Shown: positions 9,494 through 19,076, counted from the first letter of the stretch. The stretch is DNA of 64,000 nt from Klebsiella pneumoniae (GCF_000742135.1 NZ_KN046818.1:2090600-2154599); one strand, 5' to 3'. Notes: generated from the letters alone by a model not told the origin. Program-made: numbers and translations.

Positions 9494-9991
9494 ATGCAAC
9501 GTCTTGCCGATATCGCTCCTGCAGAGGTTCGCACCATCTGGGGATTATTAAGCGCGATCCCGGATCCGGAAGTGCCGGTACTCACCATCACCGACCTCGG
9601 TATGGTACGCAGCGTCGCGCGCCATGGCGATGGCTGGGTGATTGGCTTTACCCCGACCTATTCGGGCTGTCCGGCGACGGAGCATCTGCTGGGGGAGATC
9701 CGCGCGGTCATGAGCGAGCATGGCTTTCAGCCGGTACATATCGTCCTGCAGCTGGATCCGCCGTGGACCACCGACTGGATGAGTCAGGATGCCCGCGAGC
9801 GCCTGCGCCAGTACGGCATCAGCCCGCCCCAGGGGCACGCCTGCCATGCGGATATGCCCGCTGAGGTGAGCTGTCCGCGCTGCGGCAGCGCCCATACCTC
9901 GCTGATTAGCGAATTCGGTTCCACGGCCTGCAAAGCGCTCTATCGCTGCGACAGCTGCCGGGAACCTTTTGATTACTTTAAATGTATTTGA
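9494..9991 (+). CDS. paaD: PaaD, Fe-S/MIP18-family maturation factor of the epoxidase
   Basis: A 165-residue protein with an N-terminal DUF59/MIP18 domain (IPDPEVPVLTITDLGMV, then YSGCPATE) and a C-terminal cysteine cluster, CPRCGSAHT with CDSCREPFDYFKC, that probably binds zinc or an iron-sulfur cluster. It is thought to help assemble the Fe-S cluster of PaaE and is not itself part of the purified epoxidase. ATG 9494 follows GTGAGGTG; the upstream GTG at 9476 overlaps paaC and is unlikely. Length equals E. coli PaaD. Confidence 0.94.
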   Translation: MQRLADIAPAEVRTIWGLLSAIPDPEVPVLTITDLGMVRSVARHGDGWVIGFTPTYSGCPATEHLLGEIRAVMSEHGFQPVHIVLQLDPPWTTDWMSQDARERLRQYGISPPQGHACHADMPAEVSCPRCGSAHTSLISEFGSTACKALYRCDSCREPFDYFKCI

Positions 9992-9998
9992 GGTTGCC

Positions 9999-11069
9999 AT
10001 GACGACGTTCCATTCGCTTAAGGTGGCGAGAGTCGAGCCGGAAACCCGCGATGCGGTGACCATCACTTTTGCGATCCCGCAAGCCCTGCAGGCGGAATAC
10101 TGTTTTCGCCCGGGCCAGCATCTGACGCTAAAAGCCCGTCTGGGCGGCGAAGAACTGCGCCGCTGTTACTCCATTTGTCGCAGCCGCACGCCCGGCGAAA
10201 TTAGCGTCGCGGTCAAAGCCATCGACGGCGGGCGCTTCTCGCGCTACGCCCAGCACGATATCCAGCAGGGTATGGAGCTGGAGGTGATGGTGCCGCAGGG
10301 GCATTTCGGTTATCAACCGCAGGCCGAACGGCAGGGTGAGTATCTGGCGATTGCCGCCGGCTCCGGGATCACGCCGATGATGGCGATCATTAGCGCAACG
10401 CTGGCGACCGAGCCGCAAAGCCGCTTTACGCTGATCTACGGCAACCGCAGCAGCCATAGCATGATGTTCCGCCAGGCGCTGGCCGATTTAAAAGACCGCT
10501 ATCCGCAGCGCCTGCAGGTGATCCACCTGTTTAGCCAGGAGTCGATGGACAGCGATCTGCTCCAGGGGCGCATTGACGGCGACAAACTGCGCCAGCTCGC
10601 TGACCATCTGCTGGATTTCAGCCGTTTCGACGAGGCCTTTATCTGCGGGCCGGCGGCGATGATGGACGAGGCGGAAGCGACGTTACGTGAACTTGGCGTA
10701 GCGGAGAAATCGATTCATCTCGAACGCTTTAATACCCCAGGCGGCAATGTGAAGCGGGTCGCTGGAGTGCAGGCGGAAGGGCGCACGGTGACCATCCGCC
10801 AGGACGGGCGCGATCGGCTTATCGCCCTCAGCGCCGAAGACGACAGCATCCTGGATGCCGCATTGCGTCAGGGCGCCGATCTGCCGTTCGCCTGTAAGGG
10901 CGGGGTATGCGCCACCTGTAAATGCAAAGTGCTGCGCGGCGAAGTGGCGATGGCCGCCAATTACAGCCTGGAAGCGGATGAGCTGGCGGCGGGCTACGTG
11001 CTGAGCTGCCAGTCGCTGCCGACCAGCGGCGATGTGGTGGTCGACTTTGACGCGCGGGGGATAGCATGA
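9999..11069 (+). CDS. paaE: Phenylacetyl-CoA epoxidase reductase subunit E
   Basis: A 356-residue NADPH-dependent reductase that passes electrons to the PaaA di-iron site. The N-terminal ferredoxin-NADP reductase module has RCYSICR (FAD) and GSGITPMMAI (NADPH). The C-terminal plant-type [2Fe-2S] ferredoxin domain has CKGGVCATCKC and a distant LSCQSLP for the fourth cysteine. The domain order and length equal those of E. coli PaaE. ATG 9999 follows GAGGTTGCC. Its stop overlaps the paaF start by four bases (ATGA), a sign of translational coupling. Confidence 0.96.
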   Translation: MTTFHSLKVARVEPETRDAVTITFAIPQALQAEYCFRPGQHLTLKARLGGEELRRCYSICRSRTPGEISVAVKAIDGGRFSRYAQHDIQQGMELEVMVPQGHFGYQPQAERQGEYLAIAAGSGITPMMAIISATLATEPQSRFTLIYGNRSSHSMMFRQALADLKDRYPQRLQVIHLFSQESMDSDLLQGRIDGDKLRQLADHLLDFSRFDEAFICGPAAMMDEAEATLRELGVAEKSIHLERFNTPGGNVKRVAGVQAEGRTVTIRQDGRDRLIALSAEDDSILDAALRQGADLPFACKGGVCATCKCKVLRGEVAMAANYSLEADELAAGYVLSCQSLPTSGDVVVDFDARGIA

Positions 11070-11833
11070 GCGACCTGCTGATCCACCGTCATGGCCGGGT
11101 GCTACAGCTAACGCTAAACCGCCCGCAGGCCCGCAACGCGCTGAACAATGCCTTATTAACCCAGATTGCCGAGGCGCTGGAGGCGGCGGCAGTTGATGAC
11201 AGCGTCGGCGTCTGCGTTATTCGCGGAAACCCGCGTTTTTTCGCCGCCGGGGCTGACCTCAATGAAATGGCGGAAAAAGATCTTCCTGCCACCCTTGATG
11301 ATATTCGCCCACGGTTATGGGCGCGAATCGATGCCTTTACTAAACCGCTCATCGCTTCGGTCAACGGCTACGCGCTCGGCGCCGGCTGCGAGCTGGCTCT
11401 GCTGTGCGACCTGATTGTCGCCGGGGACAACGCCCGCTTTGGCCTGCCGGAAATTACCCTCGGCATAATGCCGGGCGCGGGCGGCACCCAGCGGCTGATC
11501 CGCAGCGTTGGCAAGGCGCTGGCCAGCCGGATGGTGCTGAGCGGCGAGAGTATTGACGCCCGCCAGGCGCAGCAGGCCGGGCTGGTCAGTGATATCCATC
11601 CGGCGGCGTTAACCGATGAGTATGCCCTGAAACTGGCAACCACCATTGCCCGCCATTCGCCGCTGGCGCTACGGGCGGCAAAACAGTCGCTGCGCCTGTC
11701 GCAGGAAGTCAGCCTGCAGGCCGGTCTGCAACAGGAGCGCCAGCTGTTTAGCCTGCTGAGCGCCACCGAGGACCGCCGCGAAGGCATCGACGCCTTCTTA
11801 CAAAAACGTACCCCGGAATTTAAAGGACGCTAA
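11066..11833 (+). CDS. paaF: 2,3-dehydroadipyl-CoA hydratase
   Basis: A 255-residue crotonase-fold enzyme that hydrates 2,3-dehydroadipyl-CoA to 3-hydroxyadipyl-CoA late in phenylacetate breakdown. The oxyanion-hole segments FFAAGADLNEM and LGAGCELALLCD, and the catalytic region LPEITLGIMPGAGGTQRL with both usual glutamates, are present. It overlaps paaE by four bases and is followed two bases later by paaG. Length and order agree with E. coli PaaF. Confidence 0.95.
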   Translation: MSDLLIHRHGRVLQLTLNRPQARNALNNALLTQIAEALEAAAVDDSVGVCVIRGNPRFFAAGADLNEMAEKDLPATLDDIRPRLWARIDAFTKPLIASVNGYALGAGCELALLCDLIVAGDNARFGLPEITLGIMPGAGGTQRLIRSVGKALASRMVLSGESIDARQAQQAGLVSDIHPAALTDEYALKLATTIARHSPLALRAAKQSLRLSQEVSLQAGLQQERQLFSLLSATEDRREGIDAFLQKRTPEFKGR

Positions 11834-11835
11834 TC

Positions 11836-12624
11836 GTGGAAGCTTTCATTCTCAGCGCAGTGGAACAGGGCGTCATGACCATTACCCTCAATCGCCCGGA
11901 CCGCCTCAACAGTTTTAACGATCTGATGCATCACCAGCTGGCGGAATATCTGAAGCAGGCCGAGCGCGATGATGGCGTGCGCTGCCTGCTGATCACCGGC
12001 GCCGGCCGCGGTTTTTGCGCCGGCCAGGATTTGAACGACCGCAATGTCGATCCCAGCGGCCCGCCGCCGGATCTCGGCATGTCGGTAGAACGCTTTTACA
12101 ACCCGTTAGTGCGCCGTCTGGCGGCGCTGCCGAAACCGGTTATCTGCGCGGTTAACGGCGTGGCCGCCGGCGCTGGCGCCACCCTGGCGCTGGTCTGCGA
12201 TATCGTGCTGGCCGCGCGTTCGGCCAAATTTGTGATGGCGTTCAGCAAGCTCGGCCTGGTGCCGGACTGCGGCGGCAGCTGGTTCCTGCCGCGGGTGGCC
12301 GGCCGTGCGCGCGCGATGGGGCTGGCGCTGCTGGGCGACAGCCTCAGCGCGGAACAGGCCGCGCAGTGGGGGATTATCTGGCAACTGGTGGACGATTCAG
12401 AACTGGCGGATACCAGTCTGCAACTGGCGCGCCATCTGGCGGCGCAACCGACGTTTGGTCTTGGGCTGATTAAAAAGGCGCTGCTGGCCTCTGAAACCAA
12501 CAGTCTCGACGCGCAGCTGGACCTGGAGCGCGATTATCAGCGTCTGGCCGGGCGCAGCGATGATTACCGCGAAGGGGTCAGCGCGTTTCTGGCCAAACGG
12601 CCACCACAGTTCAGCGGGAAATAG
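11836..12624 (+). CDS. paaG: 1,2-epoxyphenylacetyl-CoA isomerase (ring 1,2-epoxide to oxepin)
   Basis: A 262-residue crotonase-superfamily protein that isomerises the ring epoxide to oxepin-CoA and also shifts a double bond in a later intermediate. RGFCAGQDLNDR and GVAAGAGATLALVCD form the CoA and oxyanion sites. In place of the hydratase glutamates it has KLGLVPDCGGSWFLPR with an Asp, as expected for isomerases of this group. GTG start at 11836, two bases after the paaF stop. It is a paralogue of paaF, not a duplicate annotation. Confidence 0.95.
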   Translation: MEAFILSAVEQGVMTITLNRPDRLNSFNDLMHHQLAEYLKQAERDDGVRCLLITGAGRGFCAGQDLNDRNVDPSGPPPDLGMSVERFYNPLVRRLAALPKPVICAVNGVAAGAGATLALVCDIVLAARSAKFVMAFSKLGLVPDCGGSWFLPRVAGRARAMGLALLGDSLSAEQAAQWGIIWQLVDDSELADTSLQLARHLAAQPTFGLGLIKKALLASETNSLDAQLDLERDYQRLAGRSDDYREGVSAFLAKRPPQFSGK

Positions 12625-14049
12625 ATGATGACGACATCCTTAGCCACCGTGGCGGTGATCGGCAGCGGCACCATGGGGGCCGGCATCGCCGAAGTGGCTG
12701 CCGCCGCCGGGCATCCGGTGCGTATTTTTGATATTAACCCTAAGGCTGTAGACCTGGCGATAGAGGGTATCGCCGGGCGTCTGGCGTCACGCGTTGCGCG
12801 GGGCAAACTGGCGTCAGAGCAGGCTGATGCGCTGCTGGCGCGCCTGCATCCGGCTCACGATTTAGCCGCACTTGCCGATGCGGATTTAGTAATTGAAGCG
12901 GCCTCTGAACGGTTGGAAGTTAAAACGGCGCTGTTCGCGCAGCTGGCGGCGATCTGCGCGCCGTCAACGCTGTTGACTAGTAATACCTCGTCTATTTCGA
13001 TTACCGCTATCGCCGCCGGGGTCAAAAACCCGGAGCGGGTGGCCGGACTGCATTTTTTTAATCCGGCGCCGGTGATGAAGCTGGTCGAGGTGGTGAGTGG
13101 TCTTGCGACCTCCACCGAAGTGGTGGAGCAGCTGTGCCAGTGCGTAAGCGGCTGGGGGAAACAGCCGGTGCGCTGCCGCTCAACGCCCGGTTTTATCGTT
13201 AACCGCGTAGCGCGTCCGTTCTACGCTGAGGCCTGGCGGGCGCTGGAAGAGCAGGTCGCCGCCCCGGAGGTTATCGATGCCGCTTTGCGTGACGGCGGCG
13301 GCTTCCCGATGGGACCGCTGGCGTTGACGGACCTGATTGGCCAGGACGTCAACTTCGCCGTGACCTGTTCGGTGTTTAACGCCTTCTGGCAGGACCGCCG
13401 CTACCTGCCATCGCTCCTCCAGCAAGAGCTGGCGCTGGCCGGGCGACTGGGTAAAAAGAGCGGCCACGGCGTCTATCGCTGGCCCGCTGAGACACTGCCG
13501 GACGCGGCGCTGCCGCCGGTAATGATGGGTGCTGAATCCGTTACCGCCAGAAGTGACAACGTCACTGAATTAGACGATGTCTTGCTGCTGGAGACTGAAG
13601 GCGAGACCGCCCTGGCGCTGAGTATTAAGCATCACCGCCCGGTGGTGGTGTATGACCTGTGCGCCAGCGATACGGTGGTGCTGGCCGCAGCGGCAACCAA
13701 CGCGCCTGCGGCCACTGATAAGGCCGTGCATTACTTCCAGCAGCAGGGCAAGAAAGTGCTGCGTATTGCCGATTATCCCGGCCTGCTGGTGTGGCGCACG
13801 GTGGCGATGCTGATTAACGAAGCGCTGGATGCGGTGCAAAAAGGCGTCGCCAGCCCGCAGGATGTCGATACCGCGATGCGCCTTGGCGTCAACTATCCGC
13901 ATGGCCCGCTGGCATGGGGAGAACGCCTTGGCTGGCGGCGGGTGCTGCAACTGCTGGAGAACCTGCAACACCATTATGGCGAGGAGCGCTATCGCCCCAG
14001 TTCCCTGCTGCGCCAGAAGGCGCTGATGGAGAAGCACCATGAGCAATGA
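12625..14049 (+). CDS. paaH: 3-hydroxyadipyl-CoA dehydrogenase
   Basis: A 474-residue NAD-dependent enzyme that oxidises 3-hydroxyadipyl-CoA to 3-oxoadipyl-CoA. The Rossmann motif GSGTMGAGIAEVAAAAGH is at the N-terminus, and the 3HCDH C-terminal domain is present twice (about 190-285 and again 380-470), as in E. coli PaaH. Residues LHFFNPAPVMKLVEVV carry the catalytic His. It starts directly after the paaG stop and overlaps paaI by 11 bases. Confidence 0.95.
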   Translation: MMTTSLATVAVIGSGTMGAGIAEVAAAAGHPVRIFDINPKAVDLAIEGIAGRLASRVARGKLASEQADALLARLHPAHDLAALADADLVIEAASERLEVKTALFAQLAAICAPSTLLTSNTSSISITAIAAGVKNPERVAGLHFFNPAPVMKLVEVVSGLATSTEVVEQLCQCVSGWGKQPVRCRSTPGFIVNRVARPFYAEAWRALEEQVAAPEVIDAALRDGGGFPMGPLALTDLIGQDVNFAVTCSVFNAFWQDRRYLPSLLQQELALAGRLGKKSGHGVYRWPAETLPDAALPPVMMGAESVTARSDNVTELDDVLLLETEGETALALSIKHHRPVVVYDLCASDTVVLAAAATNAPAATDKAVHYFQQQGKKVLRIADYPGLLVWRTVAMLINEALDAVQKGVASPQDVDTAMRLGVNYPHGPLAWGERLGWRRVLQLLENLQHHYGEERYRPSSLLRQKALMEKHHEQ

Positions 14050-14461
14050 TCCGTGGCGCAACGCGCGCGTGATGTACGAAAAAGATACCTGCGCCAGAAA
14101 GATGGGGATCGAACTTATCGAAATGGACGACGGTTTTGCGCAGATGAGTATGACCGTCTCGGCGGACATGCTTAACGGCCATCAAACCTGTCACGGTGGT
14201 CAGCTATTTACGCTTGCCGATACCGCTTTCGCCTACGCCTGTAACAGCCAGGGGCTGGCGGCGGTGGCCTCGGCGGCAAGCATTGATTTTCTTCGTCCGG
14301 CGTTTGCCGGCGACCGGCTGGTCGCCACCGCCAGAGTCAAACAGCAGGGCAAGCTGACCGGCGTCTACGACATCGAAATTGTTAATCAACAGCAAAAGAA
14401 TGTGGCCCTGTTCCGCGGCAAATCACACCGCATCGGCGGCACAATCACGGGAGACGTGTAA
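14039..14461 (+). CDS. paaI: Hydroxyphenylacetyl-CoA thioesterase
   Basis: A 140-residue single hot-dog-fold thioesterase that frees CoA from dead-end ring-hydroxylated intermediates, protecting the CoA pool. The helix motif HGGQLFTLADTAFAYAC with the catalytic Asp is clear. It starts inside paaH (11-base overlap) and its stop overlaps the paaJ start by one base (TAATG). Length agrees with E. coli PaaI. Confidence 0.95.
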   Translation: MSNDPWRNARVMYEKDTCARKMGIELIEMDDGFAQMSMTVSADMLNGHQTCHGGQLFTLADTAFAYACNSQGLAAVASAASIDFLRPAFAGDRLVATARVKQQGKLTGVYDIEIVNQQQKNVALFRGKSHRIGGTITGDV

Positions 14462-15666
14462 TGCGCGACGCCTTTATTTGTGACGGGATCCGTACGCCGA
14501 TTGGCCGCTACGGCGGCGCGCTGGCCAGTGTGCGCGCCGACGACCTGGCGGCAATCCCGCTGCGTGAGCTCCTGAGTCGTAATCCTGGGCTCGACCCGGC
14601 AGCAATTGATGATGTGATTTTCGGCTGTGCGAATCAGGCCGGGGAAGATAACCGCAACGTGGCGCACATGGCGACGTTGTTGGCCGGTTACCCGCATACC
14701 GTGCCGGGCACCACGATTAACCGCCTGTGCGGATCGGGTCTGGATGCCATCGGCTTTGCCGCCAGGGCGATCAAAGCCGGCGATGCCGATCTGCTGATTG
14801 CCGGCGGCGTGGAATCGATGTCGCGTGCGCCTTTCGTGATGGGAAAAGCCAGCACGCCGTACCAGCGTCAGGCGGAACTCTTTGATACCACGATTGGCTG
14901 GCGTTTTGTGAACCCGCTCATGGCGCAACACTTCGGAACTGACAGCATGCCGGAAACGGCCGAGAATGTAGCTGAATTGTTAAATATCAGCCGGGCCGAT
15001 CAGGACGCTTTCGCCTGGCGCAGCCAGCAGCGCACGGCGCAGGCCCAGCGCGACGGCATTCTGGCGCAGGAGATTGTGCCGGTGCAGATTGTCGGCCGGA
15101 AAGGGGCGGTTAGCGACGTGCGCGAGGACGAGCATCCGCGCCCGGAAACCACGCTTGAGCAGCTGGCGAAACTGAAAGCGCCGTTCCGCCAGGGCGGCGT
15201 CATTACTGCGGGCAATGCTTCAGGCGTCAACGATGGCGCCGCGGCGCTGATCATCGCCAGCGAACAGCAGGCCGCTATCCAGGGGCTCACGCCGCGGGCG
15301 CGTATCGTGGCGATGGCGACGGCGGGTGTCGAACCGCGCCTGATGGGACTGGGGCCGGTACCGGCGGTGCGTAAAGTGCTGGAGCGGGCGGGACTCAATA
15401 TTAACGATATGGATCTGATTGAGCTGAATGAGGCCTTCGCCGCCCAGGCGCTGGGGGTGCTCAGACAGCTCGGCGTGCCGGACGATGCGGCGCACGTGAA
15501 TCCCAACGGCGGCGCCATCGCGTTAGGCCATCCGCTGGGCATGAGCGGCGCGCGGTTAGCGCTGAGCGCCAGCCTTGAGCTGCAACGCCGGGGCGGGCGC
15601 TATGCGCTGTGTACGATGTGTATTGGCGTGGGTCAGGGCATTGCCATGATCCTCGAGCGAGTGTGA
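14461..15666 (+). CDS. paaJ: 3-oxoadipyl-CoA/3-oxo-5,6-dehydrosuberyl-CoA thiolase
   Basis: A 401-residue thiolase that cleaves two beta-oxo intermediates of the pathway, releasing acetyl-CoA and finally succinyl-CoA. Active-site motifs are complete: nucleophile in [12 protein letters not shown], His in [17 protein letters not shown], and the second Cys in [10 protein letters not shown]. It is translationally coupled to paaI. The paaK start is 26 bases downstream. Confidence 0.96.
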   Translation: MRDAFICDGIRTPIGRYGGALASVRADDLAAIPLRELLSRNPGLDPAAIDDVIFGCANQAGEDNRNVAHMATLLAGYPHTVPGTTINRLCGSGLDAIGFAARAIKAGDADLLIAGGVESMSRAPFVMGKASTPYQRQAELFDTTIGWRFVNPLMAQHFGTDSMPETAENVAELLNISRADQDAFAWRSQQRTAQAQRDGILAQEIVPVQIVGRKGAVSDVREDEHPRPETTLEQLAKLKAPFRQGGVITAGNASGVNDGAAALIIASEQQAAIQGLTPRARIVAMATAGVEPRLMGLGPVPAVRKVLERAGLNINDMDLIELNEAFAAQALGVLRQLGVPDDAAHVNPNGGAIALGHPLGMSGARLALSASLELQRRGGRYALCTMCIGVGQGIAMILERV

Positions 15667-15692
15667 GCTAATTTACCTGCGAGTACCCTACA

Positions 15693-17009
15693 ATGATAAC
15701 TACTACAAAATTAGATCCGATTGAAACCGCATCGCGTGACGAACTGCAGGCCCTGCAAACCCAGCGCCTGAAATGGACGCTGAAGCATGCGTACGAAAAT
15801 GTGCCGATGTATCGCCGCAAATTCGACGCCGCCGGCGTGCACCCTGACGACTTTCGGGAATTAAACGATCTGCAAAAATTCCCCTGCACCACCAAACAGG
15901 ATCTGCGCGACAACTATCCCTTCGATACCTTCGCGGTGCCGATGGAGCAGGTGGTGCGCATTCACGCCTCTTCCGGCACCACCGGCAAACCGACGGTGGT
16001 GGGATATACGCAAAACGATATTGATAACTGGGCCAATATTGTCGCCCGTTCGCTGCGCGCGGCCGGTGGTTCAGCAAAAGATAAAATTCACGTCGCCTAC
16101 GGCTACGGCCTGTTTACCGGCGGCCTTGGCGCGCACTACGGCGCGGAACGTTTGGGCGCGACGGTGATCCCGATGTCCGGTGGACAGACCGAAAAACAGG
16201 CGCAGCTGATCCGCGATTTCCAGCCGGATATGATCATGGTGACGCCGTCCTACTGTCTGAATCTGATTGAAGAGCTGGAGCGCCAGATGGGCGGCGATGC
16301 CCGCGGCTGTTCATTGCGGGTCGGCGTCTTTGGCGCTGAGCCGTGGACGCTGGCGATGCGCGCGGAAATCGAGCGCCGGCTGGGGATCACCGCCCTGGAT
16401 ATTTACGGTTTGTCGGAAGTCATGGGACCGGGCGTAGCGATGGAGTGTCTGGAAACCGTTGACGGCCCGACTATCTGGGAAGACCACTTCTTCCCGGAAA
16501 TCGTCAACCCGGACGACGGTACGCCGCTGGAAGATGGCGAGCATGGTGAGCTGCTGTTTACCACCCTGACCAAAGAAGCGCTGCCGGTGATCCGCTATCG
16601 TACCCGCGATCTGACGCGCCTGCTGCCGGGAACCGCGCGGACCATGCGCCGCATGGATCGCATCAGCGGACGCAGCGACGATATGCTGATTATCCGCGGG
16701 GTTAACGTCTTCCCCTCGCAGCTGGAAGAGGAGATCCTCAAGTTTGAACACCTGGCGCCGCACTATCAGTTAGAGGTCAATCGCCGCGGTCATCTGGATT
16801 CGCTGGCGGTGCGCGTTGAGCTGAAAGAGAGCGGGCTGGCGCTGAGTCATGAACAACGCTGCCAGATTTGCCATCAGTTGCGTCACCGCATTAAGTCGAT
16901 GGTCGGGATCTCCACCGATATTACTATCGTCAACTGCGGCAGCATTCCGCGCTCGGAAGGGAAAGCCTGTCGGGTATTCGACCTGCGAAAAGCGGTGGTT
17001 AGCGGTTAA
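15693..17009 (+). CDS. paaK: Phenylacetate-CoA ligase
   Basis: A 438-residue acyl-adenylate ligase that activates phenylacetate to phenylacetyl-CoA, the first committed step and the source of the inducer seen by PaaX. The ATP-binding loop is HASSGTTGKPTVVGYT, followed by YGLSEVMGPGVAMEC and a C-terminal domain with RSDDMLIIRGVNVFPSQLE. The length agrees with E. coli PaaK (437). It is the last gene before an inverted repeat and the paaX promoter. Confidence 0.96.
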   Translation: MITTTKLDPIETASRDELQALQTQRLKWTLKHAYENVPMYRRKFDAAGVHPDDFRELNDLQKFPCTTKQDLRDNYPFDTFAVPMEQVVRIHASSGTTGKPTVVGYTQNDIDNWANIVARSLRAAGGSAKDKIHVAYGYGLFTGGLGAHYGAERLGATVIPMSGGQTEKQAQLIRDFQPDMIMVTPSYCLNLIEELERQMGGDARGCSLRVGVFGAEPWTLAMRAEIERRLGITALDIYGLSEVMGPGVAMECLETVDGPTIWEDHFFPEIVNPDDGTPLEDGEHGELLFTTLTKEALPVIRYRTRDLTRLLPGTARTMRRMDRISGRSDDMLIIRGVNVFPSQLEEEILKFEHLAPHYQLEVNRRGHLDSLAVRVELKESGLALSHEQRCQICHQLRHRIKSMVGISTDITIVNCGSIPRSEGKACRVFDLRKAVVSG

Positions 17010-17035
17010 TCCTCTCTCCGGCTGCGCGGCAGGCA

Positions 17036-17066
17036 CCCGGCTGAAGCGTTTGCGCCGTCAGCCGGG
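17036..17066. repeat. Inverted repeat between paaK and paaX
   Basis: CCCGGCTGA (17036-17044) pairs with TCAGCCGGG (17058-17066) around a 13-base loop. It lies 27 bases after the paaK stop and just before the presumed paaX promoter. There is no T tract, so it may be a weak terminator or mRNA stabiliser. Confidence 0.5.
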
Positions 17067-17079
17067 GAGTTTCCTGTGC

Positions 17080-17092
17080 TATGATTCATAAA
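17080..17092. promoter_or_regulatory. Candidate PaaX autoregulatory operator
   Basis: TATGATTCATAAA sits about 30 bases before the paaX start and repeats the palindromic core found near paaZ (7252-7262). Position suggests PaaX may control its own gene; this is inference. Confidence 0.4.
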
Positions 17093-17120
17093 GGAAAAAT
17101 ATAACACCAGAATGAATCAG

Positions 17121-18047
17121 ATGAGTAAACTCGACGCCTTTATTCAACAAGCGGTGACGGCGATGCCCATCAGCGGCACGTCATTAATTGCCTCGCTGTA
17201 TGGCGACGCTATATTACAACGCGGTGGGGAAGTGTGGCTGGGCAGCGTCGCGGCGCTGCTGGAAGGATTAGGCTTCGGCGAGCGCTTCGTACGCACCGCG
17301 CTGTTTCGCCTCAATAAAGAAGAGTGGCTTGATGTTGTCCGCATCGGCCGACGCAGCTTCTATCGCCTGAGTGATAAAGGGTTGCGCCTGACCCGGCGCG
17401 CGGAGCATAAAATTTATCGCGCCAGTGCCCCGGAATGGGACGGTACCTGGCTGCTGCTGCTTTCGGAAGGCCTGGAGAAAAATGTGCTCGCCGACGTTAA
17501 AAAGCAGCTGCTGTGGCAGGGGTTTGGCGCGCTGGCGCCGAGCCTGCTGGCCTCGCCGTCGCAAAAGCTGGCCGATGTCCAGTCTCTGCTCCACGAAGCG
17601 GGCGTCGCCGAAAACGTCATCTGTTTTGAAGCCCATTCGCCGCTGGCGCTCTCCAGAGCGGCCCTGCGCAGCCGGGTGGAGGAGTGCTGGCATCTCACCG
17701 AACAAAATGAGATGTACGAGGCGTTTATCGCCTTGTTCCGACCTCTACTGCCGCTGCTGCGCGATTGCGACCCGTCAGAGTTGACGCCGGATCGCTGTTT
17801 CCAGATCCAACTGCTCCTCATCCATTTCTATCGCCGGGTGGTGCTCAAAGACCCGCTGCTGCCGGAAGAGCTCCTGCCGGCGCATTGGGCAGGGCAAACC
17901 GCCCGCCAGCTGTGTATCAATATTTATCAACGCGTGAGTCCCGGTGCGCTGGCGTTCGTCAGCGAGAAAGGTGAGAGCTCGGTGGGCGAGCTCCCGGCGC
18001 CGGGTCCGCTCTATTATCAGCGCTTTGGCGGTTTGCCGGGCGCATAA
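17121..18047 (+). CDS. paaX: Phenylacetate pathway transcriptional repressor PaaX
   Basis: A repressor of the paa operons that is released from DNA by phenylacetyl-CoA. The N-terminal PaaX winged-helix domain (GTSLIASLYGD, ALLEGLGFGERFVRTALFRL) is followed by the central and C-terminal PaaX domains. I use ATG 17121 (MSKLDAFIQ), which matches the E. coli N-terminus; an in-frame ATG nine bases upstream is possible. The protein is 308 residues, slightly shorter than in E. coli because the C-terminus ends at RFGGLPGA without the usual tail. It precedes paaY by 9 bases. Confidence 0.94.
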   Translation: MSKLDAFIQQAVTAMPISGTSLIASLYGDAILQRGGEVWLGSVAALLEGLGFGERFVRTALFRLNKEEWLDVVRIGRRSFYRLSDKGLRLTRRAEHKIYRASAPEWDGTWLLLLSEGLEKNVLADVKKQLLWQGFGALAPSLLASPSQKLADVQSLLHEAGVAENVICFEAHSPLALSRAALRSRVEECWHLTEQNEMYEAFIALFRPLLPLLRDCDPSELTPDRCFQIQLLLIHFYRRVVLKDPLLPEELLPAHWAGQTARQLCINIYQRVSPGALAFVSEKGESSVGELPAPGPLYYQRFGGLPGA

Positions 18048-18056
18048 GGAGGTTGC

Positions 18057-18653
18057 ATGCCGATATATCAGATTGATGGACTGACGCCGGTGGTGCCGGA
18101 GGAGAGTTACGTTCACCCGACCGCGGTGTTGATTGGCGACGTGATCCTCGGCAAAGGGGTCTATGTTGGGCCCAACGCCAGCCTGCGCGGCGACTTCGGG
18201 CGCATCGTGGTCAAAGACGGCGCCAATATTCAGGATAACTGCGTGATGCATGGCTTCCCCGGCCAGGATACGGTGGTGGAAGAGGAGGGCCATATCGGCC
18301 ACGGCGCTATTCTGCACGGCTGCGTGATTGGCCGCAACGCGCTGGTGGGCATGAGCGCGGTGATTATCGATGGGGCGGTCATTGGCGAAAACAGCATTGT
18401 CGGCGCTTCGGCCTTTGTCAAAGCCAACGCCGAGATGCCCGCCAACCATCTGATTATCGGCAGCCCGGCAAAAGCGATTCGCACCCTGAGCGAACAGGAG
18501 CTGGCGTGGAAAAAACAAGGTACCCGTGAATACCAGGCGCTGGTGGAACGCTGTAAGCAGACGCTGCACCAGGTGGAGCCATTACGGGAAGTCGAAGCAG
18601 GGCGTAAGCGGCTGGCGTTTGATGAAAACCTGCGGCCAAAAGCCGCAACCTGA
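18057..18653 (+). CDS. paaY: PaaY, hexapeptide-repeat thioesterase of phenylacetate catabolism
   Basis: A 198-residue left-handed beta-helix protein of the gamma-carbonic anhydrase-like group. Hexapeptide repeats run from about residue 15 to 140 ([20 protein letters not shown] onwards), with metal-site histidines in CVMHGFPG and [10 protein letters not shown]. PaaY homologues hydrolyse 2-hydroxycyclohepta-1,4,6-triene-1-formyl-CoA, a toxic by-product of ring opening. ATG 18057 follows AAGGAGGTTGC, a strong ribosome site, and is 9 bases after paaX. Confidence 0.93.
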   Translation: MPIYQIDGLTPVVPEESYVHPTAVLIGDVILGKGVYVGPNASLRGDFGRIVVKDGANIQDNCVMHGFPGQDTVVEEEGHIGHGAILHGCVIGRNALVGMSAVIIDGAVIGENSIVGASAFVKANAEMPANHLIIGSPAKAIRTLSEQELAWKKQGTREYQALVERCKQTLHQVEPLREVEAGRKRLAFDENLRPKAAT

Positions 18654-18664
18654 GGGGTAAAATT

Positions 18665-19072
18665 ATGGCAGAGAAATTATCCGCTCACTGTCACTGCGGT
18701 GCGGTGGCGTTTACCGTGGAACTCAGCGACGGCTTCAACACCGTTCGGCGCTGTAACTGCTCATATTGTCGCATGCGTGGGGCGGTCGCGGTCTCTTCGC
18801 CGCGTTCAGGAATAGAGGTGGTACGCGGAGGGGATAAGCTCACAGAGTATCGCTTTAATACAGGGGAAGCCGTGCACTTTTTCTGCTCGGTATGCGGGAT
18901 CTACACCTTTCATCAACGGCGATCAAACCCACAGCAGTATGGGGTGAATGTGGCCTGCATTGACGGCGTTTCGCCTTTCGATTTCCCTTGCGTGGAGGTC
19001 AACGACGGCGTGAATCATCCAAAGGATGGCGGCGGAGGCGTGGTGGGGTATTTACGCTACGAGAAAAAGTAA
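18665..19072 (+). CDS. GFA family (glutathione-dependent formaldehyde-activating-like) zinc protein
   Basis: A 135-residue CENP-V/GFA fold protein. Three cysteine motifs that bind two zinc ions are visible: CHCGAVAF near residue 8, RRCNCSYCRMRG near 29, and FFCSVCGIYTFH near 76. The family includes Gfa, but most bacterial members have no proven activity. It starts 11 bases after paaY with GAGGGG upstream, so it may be read through from the paaXY unit, though it is not part of the known pathway. It faces azoR across a terminator-like hairpin. Confidence 0.8.
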   Translation: MAEKLSAHCHCGAVAFTVELSDGFNTVRRCNCSYCRMRGAVAVSSPRSGIEVVRGGDKLTEYRFNTGEAVHFFCSVCGIYTFHQRRSNPQQYGVNVACIDGVSPFDFPCVEVNDGVNHPKDGGGGVVGYLRYEKK

Positions 19073-19076
19073 AACT

